Source: CAYLZN01 sp964387935 (GTDB lineage: Bacteria > Acidobacteriota > Vicinamibacteria > Vicinamibacterales > JAFNAJ01). Taken from it: DNA of 38,393 nucleotides. The DNA is taken from contig CAYLZN010000012.1 of assembly GCA_964387935.1 (NCBI GenBank), forward strand, positions 1 to 38,393, written 5' to 3'. The notes beneath the pieces were generated by a model. The model did not search any database. It worked only from the letters and a program-made list of their open reading frames with translations, and was not told the origin of the DNA. The translations under genes were made by a program, and so were the position numbers. Shown here one piece after another: positions 1 through 6,822 of the stretch; within the stretch, counting starts at the first letter, position 1; every line of letters begins with the position of its first letter.

Positions 1-540
1 CTGGCCCGCGCCCAGCGCACCCGCGACGTCTCGGTGGGCGTGCAGTACGAGCACGCGGGGGCCACCGCCAACAACGCCTACTCGACCACCTCCTACGGGC
101 TCAGCGTCTCGGTGCCGCTGTTCCTCGGCTACGACTACCGCGGCGACATCGCCAGGAGCGAGGCCGACTACACCGCCGCCGAGCAGCAGCTCGTCGCCAC
201 CCGCAGCGCCATCGGCAGCGAGCAGGCCCGCCTGCGCGCCGAGCTCGACGCCAGCCAATCCCGCCATGCCCGCCACCCCGACGTGGTGCTGCCGGCCGAC
301 GAGACGGCCGCCCGGCTCACGGGTGACCCCGAGGCCCTCGCGCTGGCCCTGGAGCGACTGGAGCGCGCCGCCGGCGTGCCCTCGATGACGCAGCCCGCGC
401 CGGCAACTGCCAGCCTGTTCATCGTCAACCCGCTGGCCGGCGCTGGCTCCCTCGTGAACCTCTTCTCGACGCACCCGCCGATGGCGCGGCGGATCGAGAG
501 ATTGCGCACCCTGCGCGAGCGCGGCGCGCTCGCCGCGTAG
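1..540 (+). CDS. Chimeric ORF (5' partial): TolC-type segment joined to HtpX/M48 protease C-terminus
   Basis: The frame is open from the first base, so the start lies outside the window; a GTG at 34 is internal. The first ~95 codons look like the C-terminal half of a TolC-family outer-membrane efflux protein: a beta-strand stretch (GVQYEHAG, SVSVPLFLGYDYRGDIAR) followed by an Ala/Glu/Gln-rich coiled-coil helix. From about base 290-303 the sequence becomes the C-terminus of an HtpX-type M48 metalloprotease, with the family's ARLTGDPEALA, SLFIVNPLAG and LFSTHPP motifs, ending at the family's normal terminus. The HEXXH zinc site and the membrane segments of HtpX are absent, so the protease part cannot be catalytic. 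The join is in frame. It may be a deletion fusion, a decayed remnant or an assembly chimera. Confidence 0.6.
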   Translation: MARAQRTRDVSVGVQYEHAGATANNAYSTTSYGLSVSVPLFLGYDYRGDIARSEADYTAAEQQLVATRSAIGSEQARLRAELDASQSRHARHPDVVLPADETAARLTGDPEALALALERLERAAGVPSMTQPAPATASLFIVNPLAGAGSLVNLFSTHPPMARRIERLRTLRERGALAA

Positions 541-578
541 GGCAGGACGGCACGCCCAGTTCCCGACTCGACACCTCG

Positions 579-1610
579 ATGGACGTCCTGCTGTTTCCCT
601 TCGCTGAGTACTGGACGGTCTACGCCGCCTTCACCGCCTTCGTCCTCCTCATGCTCGCGCTGGACCTCGGCGTGTTCCATCGCGAGGCCCACGTCGTCTC
701 GTTCAAGGAGGCGACGACGTGGAGCGTCGTCTGGGTCAGCCTGGCCCTGATCTTCAACTACCTCTTCTACCTTTACGCGGCGCACAGCTTCTCCGGCAAC
801 GAGCGGCTGCTCGCCGTCCCGGGGTTCGACCCCGACGCCGCGGCGAAGCGAGCCGGGCTCGAGTTCCTCACTGGCTACATCGTCGAGAAGTCGCTGGCCG
901 TTGACAACATCTTCGTGTTCGTCGTGGTGTTCAGCTTCTTCGGCATCCCCGCGAAGTACCAGCACCGCGTCCTGTTCTACGGCATCCTCGGCGCCCTCGT
1001 GTTCCGCGCGACCTTCATCGCGCTGGGCTCGGTGCTCATGCAGTACAAGTGGATCGTCATCCTCTTCGGGGCGTTCCTGATCCTCACCGGCATCAAGATG
1101 CTCTTCGCCCCCGAGAAGCCGATCGATCCGGACAGGAACCCGCTGATCAGGGCGTTCAAGCGGGTGATGCCGGTCACCCCCCGGCTGCACGGCCAGCAGT
1201 TCTTCGCGCGAGTCGACGGGCGTCTCCACGCGACGCCGCTCCTGCTGGCCCTGCTCTTCCTGGAGCTCTCGGACATCATCTTCGCGGTCGACTCCGTGCC
1301 GGCCATCTTCGCGCTCACACGCGAGCCGCTCATCGTCTTCACGTCGAACATCTTCGCGATCCTCGGTCTTCGCGCGATGTACTTCATGCTCGCCGGCGCG
1401 GTGGACAGGTTCTACCTGCTCAAGTACGGCCTCGCCGTGGTGCTCGTGTTCGTCGGCCTCAAGATGGTGTGGCTCAACGAGTGGTTCGGCGGCAAGTTCC
1501 CGATCACGTGGTCGCTGGGCATCATCGTGGGCATCATCGCGGTCTCCGTGATGGCATCGCTCCTGAGGCCGAAGGGCCCGCGGCCGCTGGAATCCGGCAG
1601 CGGCGCCTGA
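579..1610 (+). CDS. TerC/Alx-family integral membrane protein
   Basis: A 343-residue polytopic membrane protein of the TerC family (Alx-like), whose characterised members export Mn2+ or assist metal loading of exported proteins. About eight or nine hydrophobic segments are visible. The two conserved acidic repeats are present: EKSLAVDNIF at about residues 103-112 (E103, D109) and FLELSDIIFAVDSVP at about 227-241 (E229, D232, D238). These intramembrane acidic residues are thought to bind the metal. Length fits Alx-type proteins (about 320 residues). The ATG at 579 gives a natural N-terminus that begins just before the first membrane segment; no strong ribosome binding site is visible. Only 38 bases separate it from the preceding ORF, too little for the yybP-ykoY manganese riboswitch that often controls this family. 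Confidence 0.9.
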   Translation: MDVLLFPFAEYWTVYAAFTAFVLLMLALDLGVFHREAHVVSFKEATTWSVVWVSLALIFNYLFYLYAAHSFSGNERLLAVPGFDPDAAAKRAGLEFLTGYIVEKSLAVDNIFVFVVVFSFFGIPAKYQHRVLFYGILGALVFRATFIALGSVLMQYKWIVILFGAFLILTGIKMLFAPEKPIDPDRNPLIRAFKRVMPVTPRLHGQQFFARVDGRLHATPLLLALLFLELSDIIFAVDSVPAIFALTREPLIVFTSNIFAILGLRAMYFMLAGAVDRFYLLKYGLAVVLVFVGLKMVWLNEWFGGKFPITWSLGIIVGIIAVSVMASLLRPKGPRPLESGSGA

Positions 1611-1635
1611 GACGCCGACGCACGCCTTCGGGAGA

Positions 1636-1641
1636 TACAAT
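1636..1641 (+). promoter_or_regulatory. -10-like hexamer for a possibly leaderless purE
   Basis: TACAAT lies 8 bases before the purE ATG at 1650, placing a transcription start at or next to the initiation codon. The only Shine-Dalgarno-like run (GGGAG, about 1630) is too far upstream to work. No convincing -35 is seen. The same arrangement occurs before the genes at 5335 and 34118. Confidence 0.4.
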
Positions 1642-1649
1642 CGGGCTCC

Positions 1650-2135
1650 ATGAGCGACACGCCCACCGTCGGCGTCATCATGGGCAGCACGTCGGACTGG
1701 GACACGATGAAACACGCGGCGGCCGTCCTGGAGCGGTTCGGCGTGCCACACGAGTGCCTGGTGGTGTCCGCCCACCGGACCCCGGCGTGGATGGCGGAGT
1801 ACGCGGGCACGGCAGAGGCGCGCGGGCTCGAGGTGATCATCGCGGGCGCCGGCGGCGCCGCACACCTGCCCGGGATGGTCGCCTCGCAGACGCTGGTGCC
1901 GGTGATCGGCGTCCCGGTGCAGAGCAAGGCGCTCAACGGTCTCGACTCGCTGCTGTCGATCGTCCAGATGCCCGGCGGCGTGCCGGTGGCGACCATGGCC
2001 ATCGGCCAGGCCGGCGCGACCAACGCGGGCCTGCTCGCCGTCGCCATGCTCGGCGTGCGGCGCCCCGAACTCCGCGAACGGCTGCGCGCCTACCGGGAGG
2101 AGCAGGCGGCCGCCGTGCGCCAGGCCGTGCTGTGA
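1650..2135 (+). CDS. purE: N5-carboxyaminoimidazole ribonucleotide mutase PurE
   Basis: A 161-residue class I PurE, which converts N5-CAIR to CAIR in de novo purine synthesis in the cytoplasm. The hallmark motifs are present: MGSTSDWDTM (residues 11-20) in the nucleotide-binding loop, SAHRTP (40-45) with the catalytic His, and AGAGGAAHLPGM (66-77). Length matches the family (about 160-170). Its stop overlaps the GTG start of purK by four bases (GTGA), so the two are translationally coupled, as expected because PurK makes the PurE substrate. The start is probably leaderless (TACAAT 8 bases upstream). Confidence 0.96.
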   Translation: MSDTPTVGVIMGSTSDWDTMKHAAAVLERFGVPHECLVVSAHRTPAWMAEYAGTAEARGLEVIIAGAGGAAHLPGMVASQTLVPVIGVPVQSKALNGLDSLLSIVQMPGGVPVATMAIGQAGATNAGLLAVAMLGVRRPELRERLRAYREEQAAAVRQAVL

Positions 2136-3265
2136 GCGCCATCCTGCCCGGCTCGGCCGTGGGCGTGCTCGGCAGCGGGCAACTCGGCCGCATGTTCGCC
2201 ATTGCGGCGCGACGACTCGGCTACCGCGTGCACGTCCTGTCGCCCGAGTCGGACACGCCGACCGGCCAGGTGGCCGACCTCGAGATCGACGCGCCCTACG
2301 ACGATCTCGATGCAGTGCGGGCGTTCGCGCAGCAGGTCCGCGTGGTGACCTTCGAGTTCGAGAACGTCCCTGCGGCCACCGCCGCCGCGGCGGCCGAGCA
2401 CACCCTCGTCCGCCCGGCGGGCCCGGTCCTGCACACCACCCAGAACCGCGCCCGCGAGAAGCAGTTCCTGGCGTCGCGGGGGCTGCCCGTGACCCCGTTT
2501 GCCGTGATCGACACCGAGGAACAGCTCGCGGCGGCCCTCGCCACCCTGGGTTGCCCCGCCGTGCTGAAGACCGCGCGATTCGGGTACGACGGCAAGGGTC
2601 AGCAGCGGATCGCCCGCGCATCGGACGCCGGCGCGGCCTGGGAACAGCTCGGGCGTCAGCCTGCCGTGCTCGAGGCGTTCATCGATTTCGCCTGCGAGGT
2701 CTCGGTGGTCGCCGCCCGCGGCGTCGACGGCAGTATCGTCCACTACGGCGCCGTGCAGAACCGGCACAGCCGGCACATCCTCGATCTCACGCTCGCGCCC
2801 GCGCCGCTCGACCCTCGCGTCCAGGCGGACGCGACGGCGATCGCGCGCGCCGTGCTCGAGGCCTTCGACGTCGTCGGGGTCCTCTGCGTGGAGTTCTTCG
2901 TGACCCACGAGGGGAGGGTGCTCATCAACGAACTGGCGCCACGTCCCCACAACTCGGGGCACTTCACCATCGACGCCTGCGTCACGTGTCAGTTCGAACA
3001 GCAGCTGCGGGCGGTCTGCGGGCTTCCGCTGGGGTCGACGCAGCAGTTCGCCCCGGCCGCGATGGCCAACCTCCTGGGCGACCTCTGGGCCGACGCCGAG
3101 CCCGACTGGGCCGCGGCTGCGGCGTTCCCGGACGTGAAGATCCACCTCTACGGAAAGACCAGCGCACGACCCGGGCGGAAGATGGGGCACATGACCGCGA
3201 CGGCCGGCACGACGGCCGAGGCCGCGGAACGGGTGCTGGCCGCAAGGGCGGCGTTACTGCGATAG
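2132..3265 (+). CDS. purK: N5-carboxyaminoimidazole ribonucleotide synthase PurK
   Basis: A 377-residue ATP-grasp enzyme that carboxylates AIR to N5-CAIR using ATP and bicarbonate. Visible features in order: GVLGSGQLGRM near the N-terminus, the VVTFEFENVP motif, the ATP-grasp core (AVLKTARFGYDGKGQ), VLEAFIDFACEVSVV, and the C-terminal INELAPRPHNSGHFTIDAC and KIHLYGK motifs. The frame is open much further upstream, but homology starts at the GTG at 2132, which overlaps the purE stop by four bases; this start is preferred. The pair forms a two-gene purine operon. Confidence 0.95.
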   Translation: MSAILPGSAVGVLGSGQLGRMFAIAARRLGYRVHVLSPESDTPTGQVADLEIDAPYDDLDAVRAFAQQVRVVTFEFENVPAATAAAAAEHTLVRPAGPVLHTTQNRAREKQFLASRGLPVTPFAVIDTEEQLAAALATLGCPAVLKTARFGYDGKGQQRIARASDAGAAWEQLGRQPAVLEAFIDFACEVSVVAARGVDGSIVHYGAVQNRHSRHILDLTLAPAPLDPRVQADATAIARAVLEAFDVVGVLCVEFFVTHEGRVLINELAPRPHNSGHFTIDACVTCQFEQQLRAVCGLPLGSTQQFAPAAMANLLGDLWADAEPDWAAAAAFPDVKIHLYGKTSARPGRKMGHMTATAGTTAEAAERVLAARAALLR

Positions 3266-3270
3266 GGACG

Positions 3271-3303
3271 GGCGTACGGCGTACGACGTACGGCGGCGTA
3301 CGG
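3271..3303. repeat. GTACGCC heptamer tandem repeat, copy 1 (inverted orientation)
   Basis: Tandem near-copies of a 7-base unit, read here as GGCGTAC on the plus strand. A further short piece lies at 3341-3348. On the minus strand it contains the same core (CGTACGTCGTACGCCGTACG) as the arrays near 5300, 6640 and 9920. Each unit carries the palindrome CGTACG. It starts 5 bases after the purK stop. Confidence 0.8.
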
Positions 3304-3308
3304 TTCGG

Positions 3309-3333
3309 AGGGCCGGCCCTTTGAGGGCCGGCC
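3309..3333. repeat. REP-like inverted repeat (GGCCGGCCCT arms)
   Basis: GGCCGGCCCT at 3311-3320 pairs with AGGGCCGGCC at 3324-3333 across a 3-base loop, and the left arm is itself a 12-base palindrome (3309-3320). It follows the heptamer array in the purK-Uma2 gap. No U-tract follows, so it is called a palindromic repeat and not a terminator. Confidence 0.55.
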
Positions 3334-3490
3334 TACAGGGCGTACGGCTTGCGATCGCGCCGGGGGAGGCTGGCCGCGGCGCTGTTCTTGCTTTGGGATC
3401 CCACATTCGGGCGTGCGCGCTGCGATGTACGCAGTCCCTGCACTCCGACCCGGCGGGGACGATGGTAGGATGTGCAAAGAACCTGAGATC

Positions 3491-4048
3491 ATGGAAGCGA
3501 AGCGCGAAGCGACCGTCGACGACCTGCGGCGTGTGCGAGGCAAGGCGGAACTCGTCAACGGGGAGCTCGTGCTGATGTCGCCGGCAGGCGGACTTCACGG
3601 GTACGCGGTCGGTCGCATTTTTCGCAGCCTCGACCACTACCCTTGCGACACCCGAACCGGCTACGCGATCCCGGACAACGTCGGGTTCATCGTGGATCTC
3701 CCCAATCGCCGCTCGTTCTGCCCCGATGCGGCCTATCACCGGGGGCGGCTGGGACCCGACTTCGTGGAGGGGGCGCCCGTGTTCGCGGTCGAGGTGCGCA
3801 GCAAAGACGGCTATGGGCCGGCGGCGGAGCGCGCGATGGCGGCCAAGCGCGCGGACTACTTCGCGGCGGGGACGCTCGTGGTCTGGGACGTGGACGTCCT
3901 GCGCGAGGGGTGGGTCCGGGTGTTTCGGGCGAGTGCCCCCGAGCAACCCGCGACGTACGGTCGCGGCGAGACCGCCGAGGCGGAGCCCGCGCTGCCCGGC
4001 TGGCGCTTCAGCGTGGACGAGCTGTTTCCGCCGGACGACTCCGCGTAG
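3491..4048 (+). CDS. Uma2-family (DUF820) putative restriction-endonuclease-fold protein
   Basis: A protein of 185 residues resembling the Uma2/DUF820 family, which has a PD-(D/E)XK nuclease-like fold and is expanded in cyanobacteria and acidobacteria; its biological role is not established. Visible pieces are ELVNGELVLMSPAG near the N-terminus, CPDAAYHR in the middle (putative acidic metal ligand), and FAVEVRSKDGYG followed by KRADYFAAGTLVVWDVD, the family's usual core. Start choice is uncertain: ATG at 3491 gives the family's normal length and opening; an in-frame ATG at 3470 adds seven residues, and the frame is open back to 3413. It stands alone between purK and a convergent beta-lactamase-like gene. 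Confidence 0.8.
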   Translation: MEAKREATVDDLRRVRGKAELVNGELVLMSPAGGLHGYAVGRIFRSLDHYPCDTRTGYAIPDNVGFIVDLPNRRSFCPDAAYHRGRLGPDFVEGAPVFAVEVRSKDGYGPAAERAMAAKRADYFAAGTLVVWDVDVLREGWVRVFRASAPEQPATYGRGETAEAEPALPGWRFSVDELFPPDDSA

Positions 4049-4052
4049 GTGG

Positions 4053-4079
4053 TCGGTTGTCGGTCATCGGTCGTCGGTG
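4053..4079. repeat. Degenerate heptamer tandem repeat (GGTCGTC type)
   Basis: Successive 7-base units GGTTGTC, GGTCATC, GGTCGTC and GGTGCTT follow the Uma2-family stop codon. It is non-coding and next to a second, unrelated heptamer repeat at 4111-4145. Confidence 0.65.
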
Positions 4080-4110
4080 CTTGCCGTCGGCACCGGGCGG
4101 CGTGCCGCGA

Positions 4111-4145
4111 GAACCGAAAACCGAAAACTGAAAATTGAAAACTGA
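4111..4145. repeat. Degenerate heptamer tandem repeat (GAAAACY type)
   Basis: Units GAAAACC, GAAAACT, GAAAATT and GAAAACT follow a partial GAACC unit, with a strict 7-base period. It is A-rich in an otherwise GC-rich region and ends directly at the stop codon of the minus-strand beta-lactamase-like gene. Confidence 0.75.
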
Positions 4146-5105
4146 TCACCAAGAACTGTCGTGCACTTCCCGCGCGATGTCCGCGATGAGCGCGGCGCTC
4201 TTCTTCTCGTCCTCGATCCCGCGCACGAGCACCACCAGGACGTATGGCCGCTTCCCGTAGACGATGCCCGCGTCGTGGTGAATGCGCGTGATCTGGCCCG
4301 TTTTGTGGGCCACGGGCGTCCCCGGTGGCAGGCCGGCCGGGATGGCGTCCCTGAATTGCTGTCGTTTCAGGATTTCGATCATCTCTTCGCTGGCCGCCCT
4401 GGAGACGGTGCGCTGCTCCGCGATCGCCGTGAACAGCGTCAGCAGTCCCCGCGCGGTCGTCGTGTTGTTCAGGCCGGCGCGGAACGCCTTGCCGTCCTCC
4501 ACGCCGCGCCGCACCTGCATGCCGTCGGCGCCGAGTTCGTGCACGGTCGAGCGGATCGCGTCCACGCCCAGTCGGTCGATGAGGATGTTCGTTGCGAGGT
4601 TGCTGCTCACCGTGATCATCGCCTCGCACAGACGACGGTAGGTCATCGACTGGCCGACGGCCTTGTAGACCTCCGGATCCGAGTCGTCTGCTGCTGCAAG
4701 TTCGTATGGGCTGCCGTCGACCATGCTGGCGAAGCGGTTGGTGACGGGCACCGAGTCGTCCAGCGAGAGGCGGCCGGCGTGGGCCTGCCGGAACAGCTCG
4801 ATCATCACCGGCACCTTCATCGTGCTCGCGGCGTGGAACAACTCGTCTGGCCTGATGAGGATCTCGTCGCGGCCATCGAGCGTCCGGAACGCGACGGCGA
4901 CCTCCGCGCCGCTCGGCCTGATGAGCGCTTCCAGCCTGGGGGCGAGCGTCCCGGCTGCCGGAGGTGGAGGGCTCTGGGCGTGTGAGCGGCTTGCCTGCGC
5001 GGAGGCCCCGCCTGCGGCGAGGGCGAGCGCGACGGCGACGAGCGATGACGCGCGCGAAAGTTGCGACGAGGCGGGCTGCGGGTGTCGATTGCGCAGGGTA
5101 GCCAT
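4146..5105 (-). CDS. Class A beta-lactamase-like serine hydrolase
   Basis: A 319-residue exported serine hydrolase of the class A beta-lactamase/transpeptidase-like fold. An N-terminal signal region (hydrophobic residues about 20-36, ending GASAQA) points to export to the periplasm. The catalytic motifs are STMK (94-97, nucleophile Ser94 and Lys97), SSN (167-169, equivalent of SDN) and KTG (268-270). The omega-loop region is unusual: RGVEDGKAFRAGLNNTTTA contains a Glu (E203) but not the standard ExxLN spacing, and is about two residues shorter before the TTT motif. It could hydrolyse beta-lactams or act on peptidoglycan or another ester or amide; the sequence alone does not decide this. The ATG at 5105 gives a full signal peptide. 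Confidence 0.87.
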   Translation of the reverse strand: MATLRNRHPQPASSQLSRASSLVAVALALAAGGASAQASRSHAQSPPPPAAGTLAPRLEALIRPSGAEVAVAFRTLDGRDEILIRPDELFHAASTMKVPVMIELFRQAHAGRLSLDDSVPVTNRFASMVDGSPYELAAADDSDPEVYKAVGQSMTYRRLCEAMITVSSNLATNILIDRLGVDAIRSTVHELGADGMQVRRGVEDGKAFRAGLNNTTTARGLLTLFTAIAEQRTVSRAASEEMIEILKRQQFRDAIPAGLPPGTPVAHKTGQITRIHHDAGIVYGKRPYVLVVLVRGIEDEKKSAALIADIAREVHDSSW

Positions 5106-5172
5106 GACTGCGACCCAGTTTTCGTCAAGTCGGGATCCGGGGACAAGTCCAGCCTGAGCCCGGAGCCGTGGC

Positions 5173-5200
5173 CTCGAGCCCCGAGCCCCGAGCCTTGCGC
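5173..5200. repeat. Degenerate heptamer tandem repeat (GAGCCCC type)
   Basis: Units GAGCCCC, GAGCCCC, GAGCCTT and GCGCCTG, with looser copies just upstream (GAGCCCG, GAGCCGT from about 5156). This is a third unrelated sequence with the same 7-base period, just before the GTACGCC array. Confidence 0.65.
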
Positions 5201-5220
5201 CTGCACCTTGCCCTCCCGCC

Positions 5221-5318
5221 CGTACGCCGCCCTGTCCGTACGCCGCCCTGGCCGTACGCCGCCGTACGCCCTCCCGTCCGTACGCCGCCGTACGTCGTAC
5301 GCCGTACGCCGTACGCCG
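5221..5318. repeat. GTACGCC heptamer tandem repeat, copy 2
   Basis: About 100 bases of GTACGCC-type units. The first part is three copies of a longer unit (CGTACGCCGCCCTG-like); the last part is a strict 7-base tandem ending at 5318. It runs directly into a -10-like element (TACAAT, 5322-5327) and the start codon at 5335. The core is identical to parts of copies 1 and 4. Confidence 0.85.
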
Positions 5319-5321
5319 GTT

Positions 5322-5327
5322 TACAAT
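5322..5327 (+). promoter_or_regulatory. -10-like hexamer, leaderless start of the FAD oxidoreductase
   Basis: TACAAT sits 7 bases before the ATG at 5335, with a C-run between and no Shine-Dalgarno sequence. The GGTT preceding it is also found at the same place after the heptamer array at 6664, where the hexamer reads TATACT. The heptamer array occupies the -35 region. Confidence 0.45.
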
Positions 5328-5334
5328 CCCCCCA

Positions 5335-6552
5335 ATGACCCGTTACGGCGTGTCCTGCTGGGCTCAAAGTGTGCCCAGGGCCCGGCGGCCAGCCTGGCCG
5401 CGATTGCGCGGCGATCAGGAGTGCCAGGTGGTCGTGGTCGGCGGAGGACTGGCGGGCTGCGCGTCCGCATACGCATTCGCCCAGGCGGGCGTCCGGACGT
5501 TGCTGGTCGAAGCTGATCGCGTCGCGGGAGGCGCCACGTCGCTGGCGACGGGCCTCATCGATCCCGGTGCGGGGGCCCGGTTCCTCGATCTCCGCGAGCG
5601 GCACGGTCTGCGGGCGGCGAGGCACATGTGGGATGCAGGCCGGCACGCGGGCCTCGACCTGCTGGCGCTGGCCAGGCGGCTGCGGATTCGGTGCGACCTG
5701 GCGCGGCTCGGCGTCATCGACGTCGCCGGGACGGAGGCGGCGCTCGTGGCGCTCGAGCGGGAGTACCGCGCGCTCACCGAGGCGGGGTTCGGCGGGGCCT
5801 GGCTCACCCGCGTCCGGACCAGGGCCGCAACCGGGCTCGAGGCCGAGGCTGCGCTGAAGCAGTGTGACGGGGGCTGGGCGAATCCGGTCAAGCTGGCGCT
5901 CGGTCTGGCGACTCACGCCGAGCGCCGAGGTGCGGTGATCTTCGAGCGGTCTGACGTTCAGCGCATCGATGTCGGGTCGAAGGCGGTTGAGCTTCGTTTG
6001 GATGGCGGCCGTGTCCGTGCCGAGGCGGTTGTGATCGCGTCGGCGTTGCCTGGACCCGGGCTCGTAGCGCTTCACCGGCACCTGGCGGCTACTGACGCGA
6101 CCGTCGCGGTGACCCCGCCGCTGCCGGCGTCCCTGCGACGGGCGGTGGGACCCACGGCGAGTGTGGTCCGGGACTGGCAGCGGCCGCCGCACGTCTGGCG
6201 GCTGGCGGGGGACGGGTCGCTGATGTTGTGGCAGGCCGGTCAACCCGCCGTGCCGGCCCGCCAACGTGACCGGGCCACCGTGCAGCGGACCGGGCAGCTC
6301 ATGTACGAGTTCTCAGTGCTTCAGCCCGCCGTGTCGGGAATCGTGCCGGCCCTGGGCTGGACGGCCGCCAGCTTCCGCTCCGCGGACGGCATGGTCATCA
6401 CGGGCCCCCATCGCAACTTCCCCAGGCACCTCTTCGTCACGGGACTGGGCGTGGACGGCCTGCAGGGCGCCTGGCTCGCGGCCCGGCTGAACCTCAGGCA
6501 TTACCTTGGCGCCGCGGAGAAAGGCGACGAACTGTTCGGGTTTGGGCGGTGA
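5335..6552 (+). CDS. FAD-dependent oxidoreductase, DAO (D-amino-acid oxidase) family
   Basis: A 405-residue DAO-superfamily flavoprotein, predicted to oxidise an amine or amino acid with FAD. The dinucleotide-binding fold is clear: VVVVGGGLAGCASAYAFAQAG followed by LLVEAD (about residues 32-60), with a second conserved region near the C-terminus (DGMVITGPH and FVTGLGVDGLQGAWLAAR) that matches the FAD-binding end of the family. The N-terminal ~30 residues before the Rossmann motif carry no signal peptide, so it is probably cytoplasmic. The substrate is not evident. The gene is flanked by heptamer arrays on both sides and appears to be a single-gene transcript. Confidence 0.85.
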   Translation: MTRYGVSCWAQSVPRARRPAWPRLRGDQECQVVVVGGGLAGCASAYAFAQAGVRTLLVEADRVAGGATSLATGLIDPGAGARFLDLRERHGLRAARHMWDAGRHAGLDLLALARRLRIRCDLARLGVIDVAGTEAALVALEREYRALTEAGFGGAWLTRVRTRAATGLEAEAALKQCDGGWANPVKLALGLATHAERRGAVIFERSDVQRIDVGSKAVELRLDGGRVRAEAVVIASALPGPGLVALHRHLAATDATVAVTPPLPASLRRAVGPTASVVRDWQRPPHVWRLAGDGSLMLWQAGQPAVPARQRDRATVQRTGQLMYEFSVLQPAVSGIVPALGWTAASFRSADGMVITGPHRNFPRHLFVTGLGVDGLQGAWLAARLNLRHYLGAAEKGDELFGFGR

Positions 6553-6597
6553 GCGCCGCGCTTGCCGTGCGGGCCCTGCCCCCAGCCGCCTGCTTGG

Positions 6598-6664
6598 CCG
6601 TACGCCCAACCGTACGCCGTGCCTTACGCCCAGCCGTACGTCGTACGCCGTACGCCGTACGCCG
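6598..6664. repeat. GTACGCC heptamer tandem repeat, copy 3
   Basis: Tandem GTACGCC-type units, loose at first and perfect in the last ~30 bases, in the leader of the TonB-receptor gene. It ends in GG and is followed by TTTATACT, a -10-like element, exactly as in copy 2. Confidence 0.85.
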
Positions 6665-6667
6665 GTT

Positions 6668-6673
6668 TATACT
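6668..6673 (+). promoter_or_regulatory. -10-like hexamer of the first TonB-receptor gene
   Basis: TATACT directly follows heptamer array copy 3, giving a leader of about 140 bases before the ATG at 6823. No good -35 is seen because the array fills that position. Confidence 0.4.
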
Positions 6674-6788
6674 CCCGCCCAGGGTTCCCGAACCTGGCGC
6701 AGGACTTGGACGTCTACCGATCGATGTTGCGGGCACTGCGCCTGCACCAGCCTGACGCCGGCCAGCCGGCACCCTGTTCCGTAAATGT

Positions 6789-6812
6789 CTTGCCGCCCGT
6801 CGGGCAAGGAGG
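6789..6812 (+). promoter_or_regulatory. Hairpin overlapping the ribosome binding site of the TonB-receptor gene
   Basis: CTTGCC (6789-6794) can pair with GGCAAG (6803-6808); the right arm shares bases with the AAGGAGG ribosome binding site (6806-6812). The start codon at 6823 is 10 bases downstream. The structure could reduce translation initiation, but no ligand domain is evident. Confidence 0.4.
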
Positions 6813-6822
6813 ATGCGCTCCG

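Noticed and set aside
541..578. yybP-ykoY manganese riboswitch before the TerC-family gene
   Set aside because: Only 38 bases separate the genes and no riboswitch fold is visible.
168..2621. Very long minus-strand open frame of 817 codons opposite terC and purEK
   Set aside because: It is an Arg/Glu/His-rich shadow of well-identified plus-strand genes, common in GC-rich DNA, with no recognisable domain.
5221..5318. CRISPR-like array of regularly spaced repeats
   Set aside because: The units are contiguous heptamers with no unique spacers of constant length, and no cas gene is present.
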